Shown one piece after another: positions 33,266 through 42,271 of a DNA stretch of 64,000 bases. The stretch covers positions 1 through 64,000 of the forward strand of contig JAUVVG010000005.1 of NCBI GenBank assembly GCA_030604735.1, given 5' to 3'. A program made the position numbers and the translations under genes. Positions within the stretch are counted from its first letter, which is position 1. The number at the start of each line of letters is the position of its first letter. Source of the stretch: Azoarcus sp. Its GTDB lineage: Bacteria; Pseudomonadota; Gammaproteobacteria; Burkholderiales; Rhodocyclaceae. The notes under the pieces were generated by a model that did no database searches, was not told where the DNA came from, and saw only the letters and a list, made by a program, of their open reading frames with translations.

Positions 33266-34124
33266 GCCAGCCCTGCACCACACCGGCCTGGTCGGTCGTC
33301 TCGACCGGCACGATCTCGTCGCCCTCGACCCGACCGACGAAGGACTCCGCACCCACCATGAAGCGGATCTCGGTGCCACGCAAACGCGCATCGGCCAGCA
33401 CCGTCCGCTCGCCGTTCATCCGCGCACTGCCGCCTATCTTCTGGTAGGTCTGGTCCAGCGCCACCCGCATCTCGCGGCCGTCGGCCAGCGTGATCTGCCA
33501 TTCACCCGCGACCTTGGCCGGCACGATCCACATGAACACGTTACGTCCATCGACGATGTCATGATCGTCTGCGCGCCAGTCTTCCATGTTGAATACATGC
33601 GAGACGACCCGGGTGCCGGGTGTCATCGTGTCGAGAATCACCGGACGCAGTCTCACGTTGATCGACTGCAGCAGGTATAGCGTGAGCACGTTCGCTTCGG
33701 AAATATCCTTCTCGAACAGATCACCCTCCTCGAACACGACCCTGTCGTCCACCCCTGCCGCGCGTGCGTTGTCGCGTGCCTCGGCGACCCGCTCCGGGTC
33801 GAGGTCTATGCCTAGCGCACGCTTGACCCCGCGGTCGCGTGCCGCGGCGATCACGATCCGCCCGTCGCCGGAGCCGAGGTCGATCACATAGTCGTCCGGC
33901 TGCACCTCGGCCATCTCGAGCATGCGCTCGACCACCTCGTACGGTGTCGGCACATAGATCACGTCGAGTTGCGGCTCTTGGGCACGCGCATTGCCCGCAA
34001 CCCCAAGCGCAACGGCGGCCGCCAGGACCAAGGCTGTGCCGAGGGGGACGAATATCGCCTCGCGCACGGTTCGCGATTGCGCGGGGGTGGTTTCCTGCTG
34101 GGACGATCGGGATCGGACAGACAT
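33249..34124 (-). CDS. Methyltransferase-like protein with signal peptide or anchor
   Basis: A 291-residue protein. After about 23 polar residues comes a hydrophobic stretch (24-45) ending in ARA-QE (48), which looks like a Sec signal peptide or a membrane anchor. Then a class I methyltransferase fold: VIDLGSGDGRIVI (81-91) and the acidic GIDLDPE (105-111) that would bind SAM, then a beta-rich C-terminal part of about 120 residues. A SAM-binding domain outside the cytoplasm is unexpected, because SAM is cytosolic. The protein may be membrane-anchored facing the cytoplasm, or have lost catalysis. It overlaps the amino-acid permease. Confidence 0.78.
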   Translation of the reverse strand: MSVRSRSSQQETTPAQSRTVREAIFVPLGTALVLAAAVALGVAGNARAQEPQLDVIYVPTPYEVVERMLEMAEVQPDDYVIDLGSGDGRIVIAAARDRGVKRALGIDLDPERVAEARDNARAAGVDDRVVFEEGDLFEKDISEANVLTLYLLQSINVRLRPVILDTMTPGTRVVSHVFNMEDWRADDHDIVDGRNVFMWIVPAKVAGEWQITLADGREMRVALDQTYQKIGGSARMNGERTVLADARLRGTEIRFMVGAESFVGRVEGDEIVPVETTDQAGVVQGWHARRI

Positions 34125-34432
34125 CGATAGGGTCTCCTTATGCAATCGGGCCACCCTGGACGAATCACCGCGGCGCGAGGCGCTGCCGGTCACCCGGTCG
34201 AACAGGGCTGCCGATATCGAACGACGGAAAAACACAGGTCAGAGGCGGCCATCCCGGCGAAGTTCCGACCTTGTCGACCCGGCCCTTGCGCCCGAACCCG
34301 CGGATCGAGCCGAACATGGCCGAAACAGAGCTTGGACAGGCCTCGCCGGAAAGGGGTAGCTGACCCGAAAAGCCCGAGAGGCGTCGAAGGCGCACGGGAC
34401 AAGTTTCAGTCTCGATGCACACGGTACTCCGG
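34125..34432. other. Promoter region of methyltransferase gene
   Basis: 308 bp between the methyltransferase start and the cardiolipin synthase stop on the same strand. No gene, strong hairpin or repeat is evident; short open frames on the plus strand have no family character. It should contain the promoter for the methyltransferase/permease pair. Confidence 0.45.
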
Positions 34433-35866
34433 CTACAGCACCGGCGCGGCCAGGTAGGCCGCCCGGGAGGCGACCCGGAACCACCAGGGCTGTCCGGTCA
34501 CGTCCAGCGGCGACATCTCGCGGGATCGGGCAAAGTCGGCCTCGAACATCGCCTCCATGCGGCGACCGAACTCCTCGTCCAGCACCCAGGCGGTGATCTC
34601 GAAGTTGAGCCGGAACGACCGATTGTCCAGATTGACCGTACCGACCGCCGAAGCGGCCTCATCCACCAGCATGGTCTTGCCGTGCAGAAAGCCGGCCTGG
34701 TAGCGATGGACTTGCACACCGGCTTCGAGCAGCGGCCCGATGAAGGCATAGGCGGCCAGCCAGGTCAGCACGTTGTCGGGCCGCTCCGGGATCAACACCC
34801 GCACGTCGACCCCGCGCAAGGCCGCAAGCTTCATCGCGTTCAACACCGATTCGTCCGGCACGAAGTAAGGGCTGGCGATCCAGGCCCGGCGCTGCGCCGA
34901 CGCGAGCGCATGCTGCACCATCAGGCTGGCCGTCTCGAATCGGTCGGCCGGCCCGCTCGGCAGGATCAACACCGGCACCCCGTTCTCGCTCGCGGTGGCG
35001 GGCTGCCAGTCGAAGTCCAGGATCTCGCCGCTGGCCCAGTGCCAGTCCTCGAGAAAGGACAACTGCAGGCTGAACACCGCCGGTCCCTCGAGCTTGAGAT
35101 GGGTGTCGCGCCACGGGCCGATGCCCGGGTCCCGGCCGAGGTATTCGTCGCCGACATTGAAACCGCCTACCCAGCCATAACGGCCGTCGGCGACGATGAT
35201 CTTGCGATGGTTGCGGAAATTCAGCTGGAAGCGGTTGCCACTGCCCTGGGTCGAATGAAAGGGCCGGACCTGCACGCCGGCGTGGCGTAGCTCATCGAGG
35301 TAACGCCGCGACAGGCGGTAGCTGCCGATCTCGTCATACAGAAAATGCACCTCGACACCGGCCTGCGCCCGCCCTATCAATCGCCGCTGCAGTTCCCGGC
35401 CAAGCGCATCGTCACGCACGATGTAGAACTGCACCAGCAGATAGCGCTCGGCCGCGTCGATGCCGCGCAACATGCTGTCGAACGCGGCGTCGCCGTCGAT
35501 CAGCAGCTCGGCGCGATTGCCGCCTAGCAGCGGGAGCTTGGCCAGACGCTCCATGACCAGCAGCTCCTGCTGGGCCTCGGGCAGCGAGGTGGCGTATTGA
35601 CCGACATGCGCCATCTTGTTCGACAGCTCGAGATACAACCGGCTGTCGCCCTCCTTGCGGCCGATCACGTATCCGTTGAAACGGTTGCGACCGAACACCC
35701 AGTAGGCCGGCACCGATACATAGGGAAAGGTGCTCAGCGACACGATCCAGGCCACTGCGCCCGGCGCGGTGCGGGTGGACATCAGCGCGTCGATCGACGA
35801 CAGGATGCCAAGCGTATGCGCGATCAGCACCCCGGCCAGTACCGCCCGTTTGCGTGTCACCGCCAT
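34433..35866 (-). CDS. cls: Cardiolipin synthase (PLD family)
   Basis: A 477-residue membrane-associated phospholipase D-family enzyme that condenses phosphatidylglycerol (or PG and PE) to cardiolipin. Two N-terminal hydrophobic segments (about 8-25 and 38-60) are followed by two HKD motifs: HRKIIVAD (about 220) and HGKTMLVD (about 392). Length and layout fit ClsA-type enzymes. It is the only gene of its unit here. Confidence 0.94.
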   Translation of the reverse strand: MAVTRKRAVLAGVLIAHTLGILSSIDALMSTRTAPGAVAWIVSLSTFPYVSVPAYWVFGRNRFNGYVIGRKEGDSRLYLELSNKMAHVGQYATSLPEAQQELLVMERLAKLPLLGGNRAELLIDGDAAFDSMLRGIDAAERYLLVQFYIVRDDALGRELQRRLIGRAQAGVEVHFLYDEIGSYRLSRRYLDELRHAGVQVRPFHSTQGSGNRFQLNFRNHRKIIVADGRYGWVGGFNVGDEYLGRDPGIGPWRDTHLKLEGPAVFSLQLSFLEDWHWASGEILDFDWQPATASENGVPVLILPSGPADRFETASLMVQHALASAQRRAWIASPYFVPDESVLNAMKLAALRGVDVRVLIPERPDNVLTWLAAYAFIGPLLEAGVQVHRYQAGFLHGKTMLVDEAASAVGTVNLDNRSFRLNFEITAWVLDEEFGRRMEAMFEADFARSREMSPLDVTGQPWWFRVASRAAYLAAPVL

Positions 35867-36093
35867 CGCCGCGCCCTCCCCTGATGAAACGGCCGCTCCC
35901 GCCGACCCTCCGTCATGCTATCCCCAAGCGGCGGTTTCGTCTCGTCCTGGATAGGGAATGGTCTGCCGTCCCGCGCCCGCACCGGAGGCCTCTCGATTCG
36001 TCGTCGCTTCGATTCAGCGGTATTATTCGTCTCGAAAAATGAGAAATCGCGACGCCCCATACGGAGACGCCGCCACAGGATACCCCGCCAGGC

Positions 36094-37338
36094 ATGAGCA
36101 CACTGACCGCATCCACCTCCGATTCCGCCACCGGCGGCGCCCCGCCGCAGCGCGACGCCGGGATCATCGCGATCGTCGGTTTCGCCCACGGCACCTCGCA
36201 TTTCTTCCACTTGCTGCTACCCGCGCTCTACCCGTGGCTGATGCCGGCCTTCGACCTGTCCTTCGCCAGGATCGGGATCACGATGACGGTGTTCTTCGTG
36301 ATCTCGGGCTTCGGTCAGGCCGTGGCCGGCTTCGTCGTAGACCGGTTCGGCGCGAGGCGGGTGCTGATGGGTGGGGTCGCCTTGCTCGGTGCCGGCGCGC
36401 TGATGCTGGCGTTCGCTCAAGGCTTTGGCGGCTTGCTCGCGGCCGCGGTCCTGGCCGGACTGGGCAATGCGGTCTTCCACCCGGCGGACTTCACGCTGCT
36501 CAACCGCCATGTGTCGCAGAACCGGCTGGGTCACGCGTTTTCGGTGCACGGCCTGTCCGGCTATCTCGGCTGGGCGCTGGCGCCGGTTTACCTGACCAGC
36601 CTCGCAGCGATGGGCGGCTGGCGGGTGGCGGCGCTCGGCGCGGTCGCACTGGCGATATTCAGCATCGTCGCGCTGGTCGCAGGCAGGCGCTGGCTGCCGG
36701 ATGCACCGGTCGCGCGACAGAACAGCGGCCCCCGCGCCTCTTCGCTTGATTTCATGCGGGTACCGGCGGTCTGGCTGTGCTTCCTGTTCTTCCTGTTCAT
36801 GACCATGGCCTTCGGCGCCTTCCAGGGATTCGGCGTGCCCTTGCTGCAGGCCCACTATGGACTGCCGCTGTCGCTCGCCGCCGCGGGCCTGACCACGTTC
36901 CTGCTCGCTGGCGCGGCCGGCATGGTGATAGGCGGCTTTCTCGCGAGCCGCAGCCAGGCCCACGAGCAACTCGTGGCGGGCTTTCTCGGCCTGTCGGCGC
37001 TTGCCGCGGCGATTCTCGCCCTCGGCTGGATACCCTCATGGCTGGCCGTCCCGATGCTGGGCGTGATCGGCTTCTGTGGCGGGCTGGCCGGCCCGTCGCG
37101 CGACATCCTGGTCAGACGGGTCGCCGCCGCCCGTTTCGGCGCTTCGGCCTATGGGCGGATCTACGGTCTGGTGTATTCCGGCCTGGACGCAGGCCTCGCG
37201 CTGTCTCCACTCGCCTTCGGCCCGATGATGGACGCGCGTGCCTTCACGATGGTGTTGTTCACGGTCGCGTTACTGCAGTTGCTGGCGGTGGTCGCCGCGG
37301 TGTCGGCGTCACACAGCGACCGCGGCAGAACGGCCTGA
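36094..37338 (+). CDS. MFS transporter
   Basis: A 414-residue protein with 12 hydrophobic segments. After segment 2 the loop reads GFVVDRFGARRVL, the MFS motif A, and its second copy is near GFLASRSQAH. N-terminal 25 residues are hydrophilic. Substrate not predictable. The start has only a weak CAGG upstream. Confidence 0.9.
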   Translation: MSTLTASTSDSATGGAPPQRDAGIIAIVGFAHGTSHFFHLLLPALYPWLMPAFDLSFARIGITMTVFFVISGFGQAVAGFVVDRFGARRVLMGGVALLGAGALMLAFAQGFGGLLAAAVLAGLGNAVFHPADFTLLNRHVSQNRLGHAFSVHGLSGYLGWALAPVYLTSLAAMGGWRVAALGAVALAIFSIVALVAGRRWLPDAPVARQNSGPRASSLDFMRVPAVWLCFLFFLFMTMAFGAFQGFGVPLLQAHYGLPLSLAAAGLTTFLLAGAAGMVIGGFLASRSQAHEQLVAGFLGLSALAAAILALGWIPSWLAVPMLGVIGFCGGLAGPSRDILVRRVAAARFGASAYGRIYGLVYSGLDAGLALSPLAFGPMMDARAFTMVLFTVALLQLLAVVAAVSASHSDRGRTA

Positions 37339-37524
37339 CAAGGCCGATGCGGCGCCACGCGGCTTGCCGGTGGCGATCCACGGGTGGCGGCAGGGCGCGC
37401 CTACCGGGCGGGCAAAGCCGCCCCATGCCCACATCCGATCAGGCCGCATACGGGCCCCGCATCCACGCGTGACCTGCCCGGACGCCTGGAAGAAGAAATC
37501 TTGTCCTTGCCCGGAGCAGACCAC

Positions 37525-37728
37525 TCAGGCGGTCTGATAACCGGCCTCCTCGACCGCCCCACGCACGTCGCCTTCGTAGACCAAGGGCCCGTGCTCGACC
37601 ACCGCCTCGCCGGTCTCAAGCGACACCTCGGCATGCTCGATCCCGGGCAGGTCCTGAATCGCATTCATCACCAGCCGCAGGCATTGCTCGTCCTTCATTC
37701 CCATAACCTTGAACTCGGTGGTCGGCAT
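37525..37728 (-). CDS. Heavy-metal-associated (HMA) domain protein, atypical
   Basis: A 67-residue protein with the length and pattern of a CopZ-type metallochaperone (PTTEFKVMGM, then LPGIEHAEVSLETGEAVVEHG). The metal loop should read GMxCxxC; here it is GMKDEQC, so the first Cys is replaced by Asp13 and only Cys16 remains. Copper(I) binding in the usual way is therefore doubtful. The start MPTTEF is chosen because an AAGGA Shine-Dalgarno lies upstream; a second ATG 7 codons earlier has none. Divergent from the FKBP gene. Confidence 0.85.
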   Translation of the reverse strand: MPTTEFKVMGMKDEQCLRLVMNAIQDLPGIEHAEVSLETGEAVVEHGPLVYEGDVRGAVEEAGYQTA

Positions 37729-37820
37729 CGCACTTTTCCTTCTCGTCATGTTGACCCGGCGCGGTCTGGCCGGGATACTCGCCCGCTTCCGGACATGGTG
37801 TCCGCTCCAGGAGCACGCTA

Positions 37821-38510
37821 ATGAATTTCTCGTCGGTTTTCAAACTCGGTCTGGTCGCGGGCCTGTTTTCCACCTCCGTGATGGCATCGGACCTGAGCAC
37901 CGAGCGGGACCGGATCAGCTACATGGTCGGCATGGACATGGCGACACAGCTGTTGCCATTCAAGGACGACATCGACACCCGGGTGATGCTCGAAGCCATC
38001 GATGACGCGCTGGCCGGACGGGACGCCCGCCTGAGTCAGACCGAAGCGCTCGAGATTCGCCAGGCCTTCATCGGTCGCTTGCAGGCACGTGCGGCCGAGC
38101 AGCGCCAGGCCGCCGCCACGACGAACCGCGAAGCAGGCGAAAAGTTTCTGGCCGAGAATGGACAACGCGCCGAAGTGACCACGACCGCCTCCGGCCTGCA
38201 ATACGAAGTGTTGCGCAACGCGGAGGGGCCCAAGCCCGCAGCGACCGACCGGGTGACCGTTCATTACCGCGGCACCCTGCTCGACGGGACCCCCTTCGAC
38301 AGCAGCTACGATCGCGGCCAACCGGCCACTTTCCCGCTCAACGGGGTGATCCCGGGCTGGACCGAAGCGCTGCAGCTGATGCCGGTCGGCAGCCAGTACA
38401 AGCTCTACATCCCGTCGGCGCTGGCCTATGGCGAGCGCGGCTCACAAGGTGCGATCGGACCGAATGCGACCCTGGTGTTCGAGGTCGAACTACTCGAAAT
38501 CGCGGACTGA
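37821..38510 (+). CDS. FKBP-type peptidyl-prolyl isomerase (Mip/FkpA-like)
   Basis: A 229-residue exported isomerase. A signal peptide (about 1-22, cleavage near VMA-SD) is followed by an N-terminal dimerisation helix region (about 25-115) and a C-terminal FKBP domain (about 120-229) with [18 protein letters not shown] and [11 protein letters not shown]. It assists folding in the periplasm. AGGAG lies 9 nt before the ATG. Confidence 0.94.
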   Translation: MNFSSVFKLGLVAGLFSTSVMASDLSTERDRISYMVGMDMATQLLPFKDDIDTRVMLEAIDDALAGRDARLSQTEALEIRQAFIGRLQARAAEQRQAAATTNREAGEKFLAENGQRAEVTTTASGLQYEVLRNAEGPKPAATDRVTVHYRGTLLDGTPFDSSYDRGQPATFPLNGVIPGWTEALQLMPVGSQYKLYIPSALAYGERGSQGAIGPNATLVFEVELLEIAD

Positions 38511-38657
38511 GGGCTGGATACGCGGGGTGTCGGCCAACGACCAAGGAATCGGTTCCCCCTGGACCATGTAAGCCGCCATGACCGTTTGCCCGCACCCAGG
38601 CACGGGCAGCGAGTCGCGATGGCGACCTTCAGGTCGAGTTCCCCGCGGGTTGGGGCT

Positions 38658-39173
38658 TCAATCGGGCGACAGTGCCGCTTGCTGCCTGACATCGACCACG
38701 CGTATGCCGGGAATCCGGTGCAGATCGTCGGCCGACAGACGGAACACGCTAAACGGCGTGCCGGCGGCGGCCCAGATCGGGTCGAGATCCCACAGCGCAC
38801 GATCGACCAGTACGCTCACCTCGCCGGCATGGCCGACCGGCGCGACCCCACCGATCGCAAACCCGGTGTGCTCCCGGACGAAGCCCGGGTCGGCACGAGC
38901 AACGTTCTCGCCGATTTCGGCGCGCAGCTTCTTCTCGTCGATCCGGTCGGCCCCGCTGGCAACCACCAGGATGCAGCGCCCACTGGTCTTGCCACGAAAG
39001 ACGATGGACTTGGCGATCTGGGCGACCTCGCAGCCGATCGAGGCCGCCGCCTCGGCACTGGTCCGCCCCGAGCTGCTCAGCTCGACCACCTCCGCCGGCA
39101 TGCCCAGCAAGCGTAGAGCGCTCACGACCCGCTCGCGGGACGACGACGGGGAGGGCGGTAGCGGTGCATTCAT
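38658..39173 (-). CDS. YbaK/ProX-type aminoacyl-tRNA deacylase
   Basis: A 171-residue member of the YbaK/prolyl-tRNA-synthetase-associated domain family, which hydrolyses mischarged tRNAs such as Cys-tRNA(Pro). Visible: IGCEVAQIAKSIVFRG with the catalytic-type Lys, and HTGFAIGGVAPVGH. The start MNAPLPP has GGAG upstream; an ATG four codons earlier is the alternative. Substrate specificity is not assignable. Confidence 0.9.
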   Translation of the reverse strand: MNAPLPPSPSSSRERVVSALRLLGMPAEVVELSSSGRTSAEAAASIGCEVAQIAKSIVFRGKTSGRCILVVASGADRIDEKKLRAEIGENVARADPGFVREHTGFAIGGVAPVGHAGEVSVLVDRALWDLDPIWAAAGTPFSVFRLSADDLHRIPGIRVVDVRQQAALSPD

Positions 39174-39258
39174 GTTCGACTCCATGGGTTGAGCCCGTGC
39201 GGTTCGGTCAGATTGGGCGACTCGGGAACATAACCCGCATCGCCACCGGGTTCAATCG

Positions 39259-39272
39259 TTGACCCAGATCAA
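39259..39272. promoter_or_regulatory. FNR/ANR-like box upstream of SQR
   Basis: TTGAC-CCAG-ATCAA matches the FNR consensus TTGAT-N4-ATCAA at 9 of 10 positions. It lies about 170 bp before the SQR start. An AT-rich stretch (39316-39342, with ATAT-N6-ATAT symmetry) between it and the gene probably contains the promoter and possibly a repressor site. Oxygen-responsive control is inferred. Confidence 0.5.
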
Positions 39273-39440
39273 CATCCGGAGAGATAGATCGTGATTGCCT
39301 GCATCGCAAACGGAAGTTGTTTTATATTAGATTATATTGATACAGTTGTGCTCTCGCGGTCACTGCCGACACGCAGCCCACACGGCGTCCGGTCCCGGAA
39401 CAGTGATCGCGGCACCATCCCCCCGAGGAGAATCGCGATC

Positions 39441-40790
39441 ATGTCTGCCCCACACACAGCACCCGGCCTGTCCGCCCGCGGTCAATCGAGGCGACGGCTT
39501 TTGATCGGGGCCGGCGCGGTGCCGCTTGCCGCCGGCGCCGCCTTGGCGCTCAAGCCCGATCATGCCAGGGCGACGCTGGCCACCAACGCCCGCATCGTCA
39601 TCGTCGGCAGCGGCCTCGCCGGACTGGGCATCGCGAACCGGCTGGTGCGCGAGCTGGACGGCGCGCAGATCACGATTATCGATCGCAAGGAAGAGCACAA
39701 CTACCAGCCTGGCTACACCCTGGTTGCGACCGGGATCTGGCCGGTGGAGAAAGTGATCGACCGCAACGCCGACCTGATCCCGGCCGGCGTGAAGTGGGTG
39801 CACGAGATGGTCGCCGAGTATGACCCGGACGCCAATACCGTCGTCACCGACCGTGGCCAGCGCATCCCCTACGACTATCTGGTGGTCGCAACAGGATGCC
39901 ATCTCGACTTCGACCAGATCGAAGGCATGGACGTCAATGCGATCGGGCGCAACGGCCTCACCAGCGTCTATCCGGGCACCAGGGCGGTGACCGAGACCTG
40001 GAAGGTGATGGACGCCTTCCGCCAGAAGGGCGGCAGGGCCTTGATGACGCTGCCGGCGACCCCGATCAAGTGTGCCGGCGCACCGCTCAAGACCACCTTC
40101 ATGCTGATAGACCGGCTGCGTCAGGCCGGCACGCTGGCGCAGTCCGATGTGCACTTCCACTCCGCGCTGGGCGTGGTATTCAGCGTGCCCCAGATCAATG
40201 ATCTCATCCTGCAGCGCTGGGCCGACGCTGGCGTGCCGGTGCATTTCAGCAGCAAGCTGGTCGCGGTGGACATCGGCGCGCGTCGGGCGACGTTCGAATC
40301 CCCGGAAGGCGAGCGCAGCGACGAGGATTACGACTTCATTCATGTGGTCCCGCCCATGCGCGCGCCGGACGCGATCTTCAACAGCCCCCTCGCCTGGCTG
40401 GAAGGTCCGATGTCGGCCGGCCGCTGGCTCGAAGTCGACCGCGAAACGCTGCGCCATCGTCGCTATCCGAACGTGTTCGGCGCCGGTGACATCAACGGCA
40501 CGCCGCGCGGCAAGACCGCGGCGACGGTCAAGCAGTCGGTGCCCATCGTGGTCCAGAACCTGATCGACGTGATCGCCGGCCGTGAGCCGTCAAGGCAGTT
40601 CAACGGCTATACCTCGTGCCCGATGATTCTGCGCGAGGGCTCGGCCTGGCTGATCGAGTTCGACTACGACGGCAAGCTGATTCCGTCGCTGCCGATGGTG
40701 GAACCGCTGCAGGATAGCTGGTTCGCCTGGCTGATGAAGGTGCAATTGCTCAAGCCCGCCTATATGGCGGTCGCCAAGGGGAGGGTGTGA
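39441..40790 (+). CDS. Sulfide:quinone oxidoreductase-like flavoprotein
   Basis: A 449-residue FAD oxidoreductase. The N-terminus has a Tat-type signal (SRRRLLIGAG at 16-25 followed by a hydrophobic stretch), then the FAD-binding IVIVGSGLAGLG (52-63). Three Cys at 153 (VVATGCHLD), 211 (PIKCAGAP) and 393 (YTSCPMIL) fit the redox Cys pattern of SQR, and FGAGDINGTP is the second FAD motif. It probably oxidises sulfide at the periplasmic face and passes electrons to quinone. Flavocytochrome c dehydrogenase is less likely because no cytochrome c gene is adjacent. GAGGAG precedes the start. Followed 2 bp later by a small membrane protein. Confidence 0.85.
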   Translation: MSAPHTAPGLSARGQSRRRLLIGAGAVPLAAGAALALKPDHARATLATNARIVIVGSGLAGLGIANRLVRELDGAQITIIDRKEEHNYQPGYTLVATGIWPVEKVIDRNADLIPAGVKWVHEMVAEYDPDANTVVTDRGQRIPYDYLVVATGCHLDFDQIEGMDVNAIGRNGLTSVYPGTRAVTETWKVMDAFRQKGGRALMTLPATPIKCAGAPLKTTFMLIDRLRQAGTLAQSDVHFHSALGVVFSVPQINDLILQRWADAGVPVHFSSKLVAVDIGARRATFESPEGERSDEDYDFIHVVPPMRAPDAIFNSPLAWLEGPMSAGRWLEVDRETLRHRRYPNVFGAGDINGTPRGKTAATVKQSVPIVVQNLIDVIAGREPSRQFNGYTSCPMILREGSAWLIEFDYDGKLIPSLPMVEPLQDSWFAWLMKVQLLKPAYMAVAKGRV

Positions 40791-40792
40791 TC

Positions 40793-41137
40793 ATGTCCTT
40801 TTACGAAGTCTGGCTCGCGATGAACATCGTGTGGGAGTATCTGCTGGCCAACATGGCGGTGCTCATCATCCTGCTCGCTGCCATCGGTTTGCTGTTCGGC
40901 ATCGCCGCGGTCAAGGGCGCGCCGGCCTGGCGCAAGGGTTTGCGCGTCGGCCTGATCGGCGGCGTCGTGGTGGCATTGGGCAGCCTGTTCATGATCCCGT
41001 CGGTCATCGACTCCAGCCTCTCGGACCTGACCTACTGGGTGGACTGGGCCAACCTGTTCGCCATCGCCGGTGTCTGGGGGGCGATCGGCGCGGTGATGCT
41101 GTGGCCGGTCGGGGCGATGTTCTGCGATCGCAACTAG
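40793..41137 (+). CDS. Small membrane protein, SQR partner
   Basis: A 114-residue protein with three hydrophobic segments (about 15-40, 52-68, 85-108). It begins 2 bp after the SQR stop with a GGGGAGGG Shine-Dalgarno, so it is cotranscribed. No family is recognised. It may anchor the flavoprotein to the membrane or deliver quinone. The operon ends at a strong terminator 44 bp downstream. Confidence 0.82.
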   Translation: MSFYEVWLAMNIVWEYLLANMAVLIILLAAIGLLFGIAAVKGAPAWRKGLRVGLIGGVVVALGSLFMIPSVIDSSLSDLTYWVDWANLFAIAGVWGAIGAVMLWPVGAMFCDRN

Positions 41138-41180
41138 CACCGCGGTCCAGCCCGGACCTCCAGGACGACCTCGTCGAAAC

Positions 41181-41216
41181 ACGCCCGCGCCGGAGACGGC
41201 CGGGCGTTTTGTTTTC
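41181..41216 (+). terminator. Intrinsic terminator of SQR operon
   Basis: GC-rich stem with GCCCG pairing CGGGC and CCG-gaga-CGG inside, followed by TTTTGTTTT (41207-41215). This is the clearest Rho-independent terminator in the window. Confidence 0.88.
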
Positions 41217-41295
41217 TCGAGCGCACCTTTATTCCGCAGGCAGGTCAGAATAGCGTTTCGACGATACCAACCCTTTCCGCCTGCGGTCTTCGCTC

Positions 41296-42237
41296 ATGTT
41301 CGGCTTTCTCCAAGGCTTCGCCTACGGTTTGTTCATCTCCTGCATGCCCTGGTTCATCGCCGGCATGATCAATCCCGGCTGGGCGGTGCCGAACGACCCG
41401 CCGCGGCGCTGGCAGGTGTTTCTGCGCTACGGATTCATCATTCCCTTCATCGTCGTCCTGACCTGGGTAACGTCATTGTGGGGCGGCTTCGAACCGAGTC
41501 TGCTCGGCTGGCTGGCCGGACTGGCGGCGGTGCCGACCGAATTATTCGTCGAGCGGCGTTGGCGCCGCTGGCGTGAGCGCCAGGCCGATCTGCTGCGCGA
41601 ACAGGCACTCGACCGCGCCTTGGCGCGGGAACGAGCCAGGCTGGAGCAACAGGAACGGGAGTCCGGCCTGCGCGTGCTCGACCCTGCCCGACCGCCGACC
41701 AACGCCGACGACATCGTGCTCGCACTGGCCGAGACCAAGCAGCGCCTGCTCGACGCCCGGCGCCCGGACATGGCCATGGCCGCCGACCGGATCTACAGCC
41801 GCTACGGCCATGTCCGGGATGTCATCGGGAGCAAGTTCGATCGTCGCGAGATGACCTACGAGCGTGCGACCGGTCTGGTCTCGGAAGTCTGTCGCTCGGC
41901 CCTGGATACGCTGCAGGCGATGGCCTCGCTCGCCCATGGCGTGGCCGGCATAGACGCGGACTTCGTCAAGCGCCGACTGCAACGCGAAGGCGACAGGCTG
42001 CCTGCGCCGGAACGCGAAGCCCTGCAACGCCGCCTGCAACTCGTCGACGACACCGAAGCCAAGATGCGCACGCTGGGCGCGAGCATCGAGGCCGCGCTGA
42101 CTGCGCTGGACGACACCGCGGTCGCGGTCAGTGCGGTCGAGACCGCCCGTTCGCAAGCCGCGGTGGATGCCGATCAGGCCTTGCAGGACCTGCGCCGCTT
42201 CGTCGAACGCACCCCTTCGTACAGCCGCAGCTCCTGA
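41296..42237 (+). CDS. Membrane-anchored coiled-coil protein upstream of TelA
   Basis: A 313-residue protein: two N-terminal hydrophobic segments (about 8-28 and 46-75), then an Arg/Glu-rich coiled coil (85-125) and a long helical cytoplasmic region to the end. Not assigned to a family. It lies directly upstream of the TelA gene (34 bp), as XpaC-type proteins do in other bacteria, but similarity to XpaC is not visible. A role as the membrane partner of TelA is inferred from position. Confidence 0.75.
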   Translation: MFGFLQGFAYGLFISCMPWFIAGMINPGWAVPNDPPRRWQVFLRYGFIIPFIVVLTWVTSLWGGFEPSLLGWLAGLAAVPTELFVERRWRRWRERQADLLREQALDRALARERARLEQQERESGLRVLDPARPPTNADDIVLALAETKQRLLDARRPDMAMAADRIYSRYGHVRDVIGSKFDRREMTYERATGLVSEVCRSALDTLQAMASLAHGVAGIDADFVKRRLQREGDRLPAPEREALQRRLQLVDDTEAKMRTLGASIEAALTALDDTAVAVSAVETARSQAAVDADQALQDLRRFVERTPSYSRSS

Positions 42238-42271
42238 ATTCGTACGCCCCCTCATAGCCCCTTCGGAGCCC

